A DNA stretch of 5,869 nt from a bacterium (lineage in GTDB: Bacteria > Patescibacteriota > UBA1384 > JAMDBS01 > DAOVQR01), in contig DAOVQR010000051.1 of assembly GCA_030628575.1 (NCBI GenBank), forward strand, positions 1 through 5,869, read 5' to 3'. Position 1 is the first letter of the stretch. The number at the start of each line of letters is the position of its first letter. The position numbers and the translations under genes were made by a program. The notes beneath the pieces are model-generated. The model saw only the letters and a program-made list of their open reading frames with translations, was not told where the DNA came from and did not search any database. Below, piece by piece: positions 1-5,840 of the stretch.

Positions 1-2
1 CA

Positions 3-1853
3 GGAACTTTGGCTAAACCAGTCAAGCAGGATCAGCCAGTAGCATCAGCTCCGCCGGACAAACCACAACATATACATAAAACAGTAAAGCTAGCACAAAA
101 AGCAACTGAAGATAAACCCACGGAAATTTCCCTACTTGGCAAAAAAATTCCCTTTGCCGTATTGACTAAATTTCCCAAAGAAGTGACGCAAAAACATAAA
201 ATGGTGGTTTTTGCCGCACCGTTGGGAAAAAATTTGATCAAAGTCGGTATGATAGATCCGAATAATGATGAGAATAAAAAAATCCTTGATTTTATCAAAC
301 AAAAGAATAAAATAAATGCTGAAATTTATCAGATCAATGAAAAAGATTTGGATTACGCGATAGGTTTATATAATACTGGCAAACTTCCACCTAAAGAAGA
401 AAAAAAAGATACTACAATCCCTAGTGCTAAACCATTACCAAAAATTGAAGAAAGAGAATTGCCACCTCTTAAGAAAGCCACTTCCGAAGTGAGGGAAGTA
501 AAGGACAAAGAAGAGAAAACCGAAATAGTTGAGACAGAAGAAGTTAAAGGAATAAAAAAGACACCAACGCAAATTATTGCATCGGATCAGCAGGAAGAAA
601 AAAATTTAGATGTATTATTACCAAATGGTATCAAAACTGTTGACAATCTTAAAGAAATTGTCAAAGGCGGTATGATACCAAAAATAGTTGCCGCCATGAT
701 CTATTTTGCCGTTGAACAAGAAGCAAGTGATATTCATTTAGAACCAACTAGTAAAGATTTACGTTTACGTTATCGAATCGATGGAATTCTGCAAGATATT
801 CTAGAAATGCCTTTAGAACTAGATCCACCTACCACCTCACGCATTAAAATAATGTCCAGAATGAGAATAGATGAACAAAGAATACCGCAAGATGGAAGAA
901 TTAATGTTGAATGCGCCAAAAAAGAGATAGATCTTCGCGTTTCCACCTTGCCGACGGTGCATGGTGAAAAAATTGTTATGAGAATATTGGATAAGAGCGA
1001 AGGATTAAAAGATGTAAAAGAACTTGGTTTTCAAGGTACTAATTTAAAACGTTTAATAGATAACGTCAAAAAACCATACGGAATAATTTTTGCTACTGGT
1101 CCGACTGGATGCGGTAAAACAACATCCTTATATTCAATACTCAAGGAACTCAATAAACCCGGTGTTAACATTGTTACCTTTGAAGATCCGGTAGAATATG
1201 AAATAAATGGTATCAATCAGTGCCAAATAAAGCCCAAAATTGGTTTTACTTTTGCTGATGGTTTGCGTAGTGTAGTGAGACAGGATCCCAATATCATTAT
1301 GGTAGGGGAGGTACGCGATCCGGAAACAGCAAGTATGGCAGTACATGCCGCCTTAACTGGTCATTTAGTATTATCAACTTTACATACCAATACGGCAGCT
1401 GGTGCCATGCCGCGGTTGATTAATATGGGAGTGGAACCATTTTTAATCACTTCTGCTATAAACTGTATTATTGCTCAGAGATTAATAAGACGACTTTGCC
1501 CAAAATGTAAACAGAAATTTGATCCACCACAACCCACTTTAGAAGAAATTAAAAAAACTATGGCTAACAGCAAAAATAAAGAAATTCTGCAATATAAAGA
1601 TAAACAATTAGTATTTTATAAACCCAAGGGTTGTCCTTACTGCAAGGATGGCTATAAGGGGAGAATTGGTATTTATGAAGTGTTAAGTATGAGCGATAAG
1701 ATAGAAGATTTATCAGTGCATAAACAATCAGCTGATGTAATAGAAAAGCAAGCCATTGAAGAAGGAATGATTACTATCAGACAAGATGGGATTGTTAAAG
1801 CGCTGCAGGGTTCGACTTCATTAGATGAAGTTTTGAAAGAAACAGCGGAGTAG
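3..1853 (+). CDS. pilB: Type IV pilus assembly ATPase PilB (GspE/PulE family), probably 5'-partial
   Basis: Cytoplasmic hexameric ATPase that powers pilin polymerisation through the platform protein PilC. Residues are counted from the TTG at 9. Residues 1-40 are a Lys/Pro/Ala-rich lead-in; about 45-125 resemble the MshEN (T2SSE N-terminal) domain, with VGMIDPNNDE matching its 'vAmaDP' core; 126-205 are a charged linker. The secretion ATPase follows: SDIHLEP (240-246), IPQDGRI, Walker A GPTGCGKTT (364-372, Lys370), Asp box TFEDPVEYE, Walker B IIMVGEVRD (Glu434) and His box TGHLVLSTLHTN (450-461). Cys497/500 and Cys542/545 form the zinc-type tetracysteine motif that separates PilB/GspE from PilT. 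The frame is open to the left edge with no stop. The TTG at 9 has an AGGA only 3 nt upstream, too close for a good ribosome site, so the true start may lie outside the window. Family assignment is very secure; the 5' end is not. Confidence 0.95.
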   Translation, partial: GTLAKPVKQDQPVASAPPDKPQHIHKTVKLAQKATEDKPTEISLLGKKIPFAVLTKFPKEVTQKHKMVVFAAPLGKNLIKVGMIDPNNDENKKILDFIKQKNKINAEIYQINEKDLDYAIGLYNTGKLPPKEEKKDTTIPSAKPLPKIEERELPPLKKATSEVREVKDKEEKTEIVETEEVKGIKKTPTQIIASDQQEEKNLDVLLPNGIKTVDNLKEIVKGGMIPKIVAAMIYFAVEQEASDIHLEPTSKDLRLRYRIDGILQDILEMPLELDPPTTSRIKIMSRMRIDEQRIPQDGRINVECAKKEIDLRVSTLPTVHGEKIVMRILDKSEGLKDVKELGFQGTNLKRLIDNVKKPYGIIFATGPTGCGKTTSLYSILKELNKPGVNIVTFEDPVEYEINGINQCQIKPKIGFTFADGLRSVVRQDPNIIMVGEVRDPETASMAVHAALTGHLVLSTLHTNTAAGAMPRLINMGVEPFLITSAINCIIAQRLIRRLCPKCKQKFDPPQPTLEEIKKTMANSKNKEILQYKDKQLVFYKPKGCPYCKDGYKGRIGIYEVLSMSDKIEDLSVHKQSADVIEKQAIEEGMITIRQDGIVKALQGSTSLDEVLKETAE

Positions 1854-1871
1854 CAATGTAAGGTAATAACC

Positions 1872-1992
1872 TGCGCGAATTATAATACGCTAATGACGCG
1901 AACAAGAGAAGAAAATCATAACATGCGCGAATCTTTTTACGCTAATATCGCGAATAAATAATTAGCATTATCGGCGATAATAAATTAGCGCA
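1872..1992. repeat. CGCGAAT/CGCTAAT word array with a 52-bp duplicated module
   Basis: The pilB-pilT spacer carries the composite TGCGCGAAT-N5-TACGCTAAT-N2-CGCGAA twice, at 1872-1902 and 1924-1954, offset by exactly 52 bp. All 24 specified bases are identical, while the N5 and N2 parts differ. The related words then appear on the opposite strand: ATTAGC at 1961-1966 and ATTAGCG at 1984-1990. CGCTAAT at 1940-1946 can pair with ATTAGCG at 1984-1990, and ATCGC at 1947-1951 with GCGAT at 1974-1978, giving a bulged stem just before pilT. ATAAT/ATTAT at 1958-1971 is a competing small hairpin. GC-rich words in such an AT-rich spacer suggest selection or a mobile repeat family. The function is unknown: protein binding sites, an RNA structure or a dispersed repeat are all possible. 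Confidence 0.8.
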
Positions 1993-2011
1993 GAGAAATA
2001 CATTATAAATT

Positions 2012-3079
2012 ATGGAAGATAAAATTGACGGAAAAATTGAAAAATTGCTAGCGGCGGCTATTGAATATAAAGCCAGTGATTTGCATTTGGTAGTTGGTGT
2101 CAGTCCTGTTCTTAGAATTGATGGTAAATTGGTAGTTGTTCCTAAAGAACCGATGCTGGATTCTAAAATGGCAATGGAATTAATTAATAGTTTAATGAAT
2201 GATGAACAAATTAAACAATTACAACAAAAAAAAGAGATTGATTTTTCCTTCAGTTATCAAGATACACGTTTTAGAACAAACGTCTTTTACCAAAGAGGGA
2301 ACTTAGAGGCTTCGTTACGTCTAATCACAAAAGAAATTCGAACTATAAAAGAATTAGGTCTACCGCCAATATTAGAGAAATTTACCAACCATTCGCAAGG
2401 TTTGGTGATAATTTGTGGTCCCACTGGTCATGGTAAATCCACCACTTTAGCATCATTAATTGATTTGATTAATCAAACTCGTTCTACACATATTATTACT
2501 ATTGAAGATCCAATTGAATATGTATTCAAACACAAGAAGAGCATTATTTCTCAACGTGAGATAGGGACTGATACCCATTCTTTTACGAGGGCTCTTAGAT
2601 CATCTTTAAGAGAGGATCCAGATATTCTTTTGGTGGGTGAGATGCGTGATCTGGAAACTATTGAAGCTACTATGACTTTAGCTGAGACCGGTCATTTGGT
2701 CTTTACCACTCTTCATACCAACTCTGCTCCACAGACAGCCGATAGAATTATTGATGTATTTCCTCCTTATCAACAACCTCAAGTCAAATCTCAGTTGGCT
2801 AATGTTTTATTGGGAGTTGTGTCTCAGCGATTGATTCCCAAGACCGCTGGTGGCAGGATTATTGCTTGTGAGATTATGATCGCCAATAATGCCATAAAAA
2901 ATCTCATTCGTGATGGCAAGACACATCAAATTGAAAATATTATTCAGACATCAGCCGCTGAAGGAATGATTACTTTGGATAAAGTTTTAGCAGAATTGGT
3001 GAGTAAAGGTGAGATTACCATTGAAAATGCCTTGACTTGGGCATTAGATCCCAAAGATTTAAAAATGTCGATTTACTAA
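2012..3079 (+). CDS. pilT: Type IV pilus retraction ATPase PilT
   Basis: Hexameric ATPase that depolymerises the pilus, giving retraction for twitching, attachment or DNA uptake. At 355 aa it has the usual PilT length. An N-terminal PAS-like domain begins with the family's 'ASDLHLvvG' motif (about residues 22-30). The RecA-like ATPase follows: Walker A GPTGHGKSTT (136-145, Lys142), Asp box TIEDPIEYVF (Glu165, Asp166), Walker B DILLVGEMRDLETI (Glu210) and His box TGHLVFTTLHTN (226-237). AIKNLIRDGKTHQI (from residue 294) is the AIRNLIRE retraction signature, which distinguishes PilT from PilB; PilB's tetracysteine motif is absent. His140 in the P-loop replaces the commoner Ser. The ATG at 2012 is the first start after an in-frame TAA at 2006-2008. 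No good Shine-Dalgarno is seen (AGAGA ends 15 nt upstream). It lies 158 bp after pilB, and its stop is inside a perfect palindrome. Confidence 0.97.
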   Translation: MEDKIDGKIEKLLAAAIEYKASDLHLVVGVSPVLRIDGKLVVVPKEPMLDSKMAMELINSLMNDEQIKQLQQKKEIDFSFSYQDTRFRTNVFYQRGNLEASLRLITKEIRTIKELGLPPILEKFTNHSQGLVIICGPTGHGKSTTLASLIDLINQTRSTHIITIEDPIEYVFKHKKSIISQREIGTDTHSFTRALRSSLREDPDILLVGEMRDLETIEATMTLAETGHLVFTTLHTNSAPQTADRIIDVFPPYQQPQVKSQLANVLLGVVSQRLIPKTAGGRIIACEIMIANNAIKNLIRDGKTHQIENIIQTSAAEGMITLDKVLAELVSKGEITIENALTWALDPKDLKMSIY

Positions 3080-3100
3080 ATTGCTAGCAATTTAGTAAAT
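3071..3100. repeat. Perfect 30-bp palindrome spanning the pilT stop codon; possible terminator
   Basis: The left half ATTTACTAAATTGCT is followed directly by its exact reverse complement. It covers the last two pilT codons and the TAA (3077-3079). In RNA it would give a stem of about 13 bp with a CUAG loop. Stem GC content is low and the T run after it is short (TTTC), so a canonical Rho-independent terminator is doubtful. A transcript 3'-end or processing hairpin, or a dimeric protein's operator, are alternatives. The palindrome itself is certain; its role is not. Confidence 0.85.
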
Positions 3101-3229
3101 TTCAAATAACAAAAAACAAATTTCAAATAAATTACAATTACCAAAATCCAAAATAATTTAATAAGTTTAGAATTTTGGAAATTGATATTTAATATTTGTT
3201 TGTGATTTGATGCTTGAAATTTGTAATTT
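3097..3229. repeat. AT-rich mirrored heptad repeat in the pilT-pilC spacer
   Basis: The left arm is built from 7-bp units of form AAANNNC (AAATTTC 3097-3103, AAATAAC 3104-3110, AAAAAAC 3111-3117, AAATTTC 3118-3124). The right arm carries the complementary form GNNNTTT (GTGATTT 3202-3208, GAAATTT 3216-3222, GTAATTT 3223-3229). The two arms are in the same 7-bp register: 3097 to 3216 is 17 x 7. AAATTTCAAATAA occurs twice, 21 bp apart (3097-3109 and 3118-3130). TCCAAAAT (3147-3154) pairs with ATTTTGGA (3172-3179) near the centre, and AAATTTCAA with TTGAAATTT (3214-3222) further out. The result is a long imperfect inverted repeat. No coding potential is seen. Confidence 0.75.
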
Positions 3230-3239
3230 AAGGTTTAGT

Positions 3240-4283
3240 ATGTTATCCCTATTTAATCGAGTGACAACTAAAGATAAAGCATTTGTTGCTAGACAATTGG
3301 CAACTATGCTTTCTAGTGGTTTAACTTTGGATAAGGCGCTTACTATATTACACTCCCAGATAAAAAATCCTCTACTAAAAAAAACCTTGAAGCAAGTTAT
3401 TGAAGATTTGAAAAAAGGGAAAACTTTTTCAGAGGCGTTAAAAATACATCCAAAAGTATTTGACAGAATTTTTGTCAATATTGTTGTTTCTGGAGAAGCA
3501 GTAGGAAAATTAGCTGAAGTATTGACTCGTTTGGCTGATCAGTTAGAACAGCAAGATGTATTTATATCTAAGGTAAGAAATGGTTTGTATTATCCATTAT
3601 TTATAATTTTTGTAATGATGATAATTATGATTTTGATGATGATTTATGTAATCCCGCCTTTAAAAGAGGTATTTGAAGAATTTGGTAGTCAACTTCCATG
3701 GACAACGACGGCTTTAATCAATATCTCGGATTTTGTGGCTACTTATTGGATGATTGTCTTTTCTGTTTTGGGGATATTGATTGTTTTAATGATTTATTTT
3801 TTCCGAACCAAACAAGGCAAATTAATTCTCAATAAAATTGCCATTAATTATACATCTGGTTTAGGAAAAGATATTTATATGGCCCGATTTGCCCAGACAA
3901 TGTCAATGTTGATTCAAGCAGGAACACCGATTATCGAAGCCATTGAGATTACAGGTGAAGTTATGAATAATATTGTTTATCAACGAGTTTTATCTAGAGT
4001 GATGAAACAAATGGAAAAGGGTGTACCGATGTCGGTGCAATTGGAAAAAAGCAAAAGTTTCCCCACACTTATTCCGCAAATGATTTCTGTTGGTGAGCAA
4101 ACGGGTAAATTGGAAGAGGTTTTAAATAATTTAGCTAGATATTATGAAGAAGAATCTAATAGCAAACTCAAAACCATAAATAGTTTATTCGAACCAGTAA
4201 TTATAGTTTTGATTGGTCTAGGTGTAGCATTTATTGTTTTTTCCGTTATTATGCCAATATATCAAATAGCGGAGTTGGGATAA
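3240..4283 (+). CDS. pilC: Type IV pilus inner-membrane platform protein PilC (GspF family)
   Basis: Polytopic membrane protein that couples the PilB and PilT ATPases to pilin insertion and removal. Two T2SSF domains are visible in the 347-aa product. The first starts near FVARQLATMLSSGLTLDKAL (15-34) and contains VVSGEAVGKLAEVL (82-95). The second starts near MARFAQTMSMLIQAGTP (214-230) and contains ISVGEQTGKLEEVL, the repeat of the same signature. Membrane segments lie at about 118-140, 169-188 and 318-341. It is shorter than the roughly 400 aa of proteobacterial PilC. I chose the ATG at 3240, which has AAGG at 3230-3233 six nt upstream. Earlier in-frame starts (TTG 3207, ATG 3210) would add 11 or 10 residues encoded largely by the right arm of the repeat, which looks non-genic. 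It sits between the retraction ATPase and the pilin gene. Identity is secure; the start is likely but not certain. Confidence 0.94.
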   Translation: MLSLFNRVTTKDKAFVARQLATMLSSGLTLDKALTILHSQIKNPLLKKTLKQVIEDLKKGKTFSEALKIHPKVFDRIFVNIVVSGEAVGKLAEVLTRLADQLEQQDVFISKVRNGLYYPLFIIFVMMIIMILMMIYVIPPLKEVFEEFGSQLPWTTTALINISDFVATYWMIVFSVLGILIVLMIYFFRTKQGKLILNKIAINYTSGLGKDIYMARFAQTMSMLIQAGTPIIEAIEITGEVMNNIVYQRVLSRVMKQMEKGVPMSVQLEKSKSFPTLIPQMISVGEQTGKLEEVLNNLARYYEEESNSKLKTINSLFEPVIIVLIGLGVAFIVFSVIMPIYQIAELG

Positions 4284-4285
4284 AA

Positions 4286-4383
4286 ATGGAGTAGGAATCA
4301 GGAATCAGGAAGTATGGAGTATGAAGTATGAAGTATGTATTATGTATAATTCCTACTCCCTACTTCATGTTTCATATTTCCTA
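4286..4383. repeat. Mirrored 14-unit heptad array in the pilC-pilin spacer
   Basis: These 98 bp divide into fourteen 7-bp units in one unbroken register. Nine purine-rich units (4286-4348) follow roughly AKGRAKT, e.g. ATGGAGT 4286-4292 and 4314-4320, AGGAATC 4293-4299 and 4300-4306, ATGAAGT 4321-4327 and 4328-4334. The last two, ATGTATT and ATGTATA, fit less well. Five pyrimidine-rich units (4349-4383) are complementary in type, e.g. ATTCCTA, CTTCATG and TTTCCTA. The strand switch at 4348/4349 needs no register shift, so the array can fold into a long imperfect hairpin directly after the pilC stop. No open frame of note. It might act as a processing or termination structure; that is inference. 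Confidence 0.85.
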
Positions 4384-4403
4384 ATCCAATAAAGATATGC
4401 TCG

Positions 4404-4432
4404 TTGGTCGATAGAGCAAAAATAGATAATAT
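4404..4432 (+). promoter_or_regulatory. Possible pilin promoter (weak match)
   Basis: TTGGTC at 4404-4409 and TAATAT at 4427-4432 are separated by 17 bp, the spacing of a sigma-70-type promoter, in the 77-bp stretch between the heptad array and the pilin start. An alternative -10, GATAAT at 4425-4430, has a 15-bp spacer. Both matches are partial, and -10-like strings are common by chance in AT-rich DNA. The argument for a promoter here is mainly positional: the pilin gene follows a hairpin-forming repeat and has its own strong ribosome site. Confidence 0.25.
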
Positions 4433-4446
4433 AAAAACATAAAAAT

Positions 4447-4452
4447 AAGGAG
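4447..4452 (+). promoter_or_regulatory. Strong Shine-Dalgarno of the pilin gene
   Basis: AAGGAG lies 7 nt before the ATG at 4460, an ideal ribosome binding site. It is the only strong Shine-Dalgarno in the window: pilC has just AAGG, and pilT and pilD have no clear site. This fits a structural protein needed in many more copies than the motor proteins, and it fixes the pilin start. Confidence 0.88.
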
Positions 4453-4459
4453 AACAATT

Positions 4460-4903
4460 ATGAACAATAAAAAAGGTTTTACTTTAATTGAGCTTTTGGT
4501 AGTAATTGCCATTATTGGTATTTTAGCAACCGTGGTAATGGTAGCTCTTAGTAGCGCAAGGGGTAAGGCCAAGGATAGTGCGGTACAATCAGATGTTAGA
4601 AATATGATGAGTGCAGTTGAATTATATTTAAACGATAATGAATTACCAATTCATACTAAACAAACATTAAATGATAGTACAGGTTTAGGAAAGGAACTTA
4701 TAGACGAAGGTTTGGTCAATAAAGTTCCAATACGTCATGGTCAAACTAGTAACGATACAGCGGACGGTTATTGGTATATGTCAAAATCAGGTGAGTATGT
4801 AATTTGCGGTAAATATTTTGTTAAGAAAGTAGGTAGTAGTGTTGGCTGGTTTTGCGCCACAAACGGTTCTACAGGTGAATATTCAACTGAACAAGGGTTA
4901 TAA
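4460..4903 (+). CDS. pilA: Type IV prepilin, major-pilin-like (PilA/GspG-type N-terminus)
   Basis: Structural subunit of the pilus, 147 aa. The class III signal is textbook: a short basic leader MNNKKG, cleavage after Gly6, then FTLIELLVVIAIIGILA, with Phe7 as the methylation target and Glu11 at mature +5. Residues 7-30 are the hydrophobic helix used for membrane storage and fibre packing, followed by the helical segment ARGKAKDSAVQSDVRNMM. The C-terminal globular part (about 60-147) has no family name I can assign. It holds the protein's only two cysteines, Cys116 and Cys132, well placed for a disulfide-closed loop. The gene has the window's best ribosome site and is followed by two hairpins, so it may be expressed as its own unit. 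It sits between pilC and pilD, whose product should process it. A minor pilin or pseudopilin is possible, but as the only prepilin in the cluster it is most likely the main subunit. Confidence 0.9.
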   Translation: MNNKKGFTLIELLVVIAIIGILATVVMVALSSARGKAKDSAVQSDVRNMMSAVELYLNDNELPIHTKQTLNDSTGLGKELIDEGLVNKVPIRHGQTSNDTADGYWYMSKSGEYVICGKYFVKKVGSSVGWFCATNGSTGEYSTEQGL

Positions 4904-4910
4904 TTCAATC

Positions 4911-4954
4911 TCAAGCAAATTAGAGGACGGATGCATTGTCCTCTAATTCCTTGA
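4911..4954 (+). terminator. Hairpin downstream of the pilin gene, likely terminator or mRNA 3' end
   Basis: A perfect 11-bp stem, AATTAGAGGAC (4918-4928) with GTCCTCTAATT (4938-4948), closes a 9-nt loop. A further 5 bp, TCAAG (4911-4915) with CTTGA (4950-4954), extends it across a small internal loop. It begins 8 nt after the pilin stop. No T tract follows directly, so it may stabilise or process the mRNA end rather than terminate by the canonical mechanism. Confidence 0.65.
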
Positions 4955-4978
4955 ACCAAAAATTTATTAATTTTTGGT
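4955..4978 (+). terminator. Second, abutting AT-rich hairpin
   Basis: ACCAAAAATT (4955-4964), loop TATT, then AATTTTTGGT (4969-4978): a perfect 10-bp stem beginning on the base after the first hairpin ends. Its right arm contains five consecutive Ts, which could serve as the U-rich stretch missing behind the first hairpin. Together the two structures look designed to separate pilin from pilD transcription, though this is not shown by sequence alone. Confidence 0.5.
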
Positions 4979-4997
4979 AAATCACAAATTTCAGAAG

Positions 4998-5077
4998 TGT
5001 AAAACGCAAAATATCAAACAATTTTAAATAAAAATTAAAAATTGAAAATTTATAATTAATAAAGTTGTTGTTTTACA
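4998..5077. repeat. A/T-rich imperfect inverted repeat before pilD
   Basis: TGTAAAAC at 4998-5005 is the exact complement of GTTTTACA at 5070-5077, flanking an A-rich interior with loose 7-bp units (ATAAAAA 5028-5034, TTAAAAA 5035-5041, TTGAAAA 5042-5048). It is less regular than the other two heptad spacers; the arms are one base out of 7-bp register. The same TAAAACG unit recurs after pilD. No gene is seen in this 4979-5088 spacer. Confidence 0.5.
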
Positions 5078-5088
5078 TTTATAATATT

Positions 5089-5838
5089 ATGATCATCGCC
5101 ATTACAATTTTAATCCTCGGTCTGATAATCGGTTCATTTTTAAATGTCCTGATTTGTCGATTGCCAGATATTCAATCTATTCTTAAGACCCGTTCCCATT
5201 GTCCTGAGTGCAAAAAACAGCTGGCTTGGAACGATTTGATTCCGCTTATTTCATTTATAATGCTTAGTCGAAAATGCCGTTATTGTGGCAAACAAATTTC
5301 CTGGCAATATCCAATTGTTGAACTCGGCACCGCTCTATTATTTCTTGTTTTATATCTAAAATTCGGATTGACTTTATATACTTGTTACTTGTTACTTGTT
5401 ACTTGTTTACTGATAGTCATTTTCGTCTATGATCAAATTCGACAAATAATTCCCGATGAAATGGTAATTGGTGCTTCAGTCATAACCTTAATTTATTATC
5501 TATTTAATTATAAATTATATGATTTTAATTCAATTTTAATTGGTATGGTGATTCCAGTTTTATTGATTGGTTTGATTGTGTTTTTTACCAAAGGAAAGGG
5601 GATGGGAATAGGGGATATAAAATTAGCCGGACTTCTGGGATTGATTTTGGGCTACCCAAATATCATCACCGCTTTATTTTTAGCTTTTGTAATCGGTGCA
5701 TTTTACGGATTATATTTAATGGCAATTGGCAAAAAAGGTATGAAAGACGCAGTTGCCTTTGGTCCCTTTTTAATCATCGGTTTTTATATAACAATATTTT
5801 ACGGACAGGAAATTATGAAGTGGTACCTTAGAATTTAA
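5089..5838 (+). CDS. pilD: Prepilin peptidase PilD (type IV leader peptidase, peptidase A24)
   Basis: Polytopic membrane aspartyl protease that cuts prepilins after the leader Gly and, in the bifunctional family form, N-methylates the new terminus. The 249-aa product opens with a membrane helix ending in GLIIGSFLNVLICRLP, diagnostic of the N-terminal DiS_P_DiS domain. Two Cys pairs follow (CPEC 38-41, CRYC 63-66), as in bifunctional enzymes. The A24 core has VYDQIRQIIPD (catalytic Asp115) and GMGIGDIKLAG (catalytic Asp176), with several further membrane helices between and after. I chose the ATG at 5089 because it gives the usual family N-terminus; the in-frame TTG at 5065 would add eight residues encoded in the AT-rich spacer. 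Neither start has a Shine-Dalgarno. Codons 98-107 contain a perfect 4 x 7-bp tandem repeat. It should process the pilin encoded just upstream. Confidence 0.95.
   Translation: MIIAITILILGLIIGSFLNVLICRLPDIQSILKTRSHCPECKKQLAWNDLIPLISFIMLSRKCRYCGKQISWQYPIVELGTALLFLVLYLKFGLTLYTCYLLLVTCLLIVIFVYDQIRQIIPDEMVIGASVITLIYYLFNYKLYDFNSILIGMVIPVLLIGLIVFFTKGKGMGIGDIKLAGLLGLILGYPNIITALFLAFVIGAFYGLYLMAIGKKGMKDAVAFGPFLIIGFYITIFYGQEIMKWYLRI
5380..5407 (+). repeat. Perfect tandem repeat (ACTTGTT)4 inside pilD
   Basis: Four exact copies of ACTTGTT run from 5380 to 5407, beginning exactly on codon 98 of PilD and reading T-C-Y-L-L-L-V-T-C through a membrane helix just before catalytic Asp115. Seven is not a multiple of three, so gain or loss of one unit shifts the frame upstream of both catalytic aspartates. 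Such repeats are slippage-prone in other bacteria; variation here is not demonstrated. Confidence 0.92.
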
Positions 5839-5840
5839 TG

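Noticed and set aside
1881..1886. TATAAT in the pilB-pilT spacer as a pilT promoter
   Set aside because: No -35 match 17 bp upstream, and the equivalent position in the second repeat copy reads CTTTTT, so the box is not conserved.
1872..1954. Two repeats 52 bp apart resembling a minimal CRISPR array
   Set aside because: Only two copies, the longest uninterrupted identical run is 9 bp, and variable positions fall inside the unit. No cas genes are present.
3167..3478. 103-codon open frame on the minus strand
   Set aside because: It lies opposite the start of pilC and the repeat arm, has no recognisable motif, and is explained as the shadow of the real gene.
4398..4418. Small hairpin TGCTC...GAGCA upstream of the pilin
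   Set aside because: Five base pairs with an 11-nt loop is too weak to call a regulatory RNA element.
5080..5085. Perfect TATAAT just before pilD
   Set aside because: It ends 3 nt before the ATG, so a transcript from it would begin inside the gene, and no -35 lies at the right distance; likely chance in AT-rich DNA.
3..5838. Alternative genetic code with TGA read as an amino acid
   Set aside because: All five genes read through to TAA or TAG with family-typical lengths and no internal TGA, so recoding is not needed.
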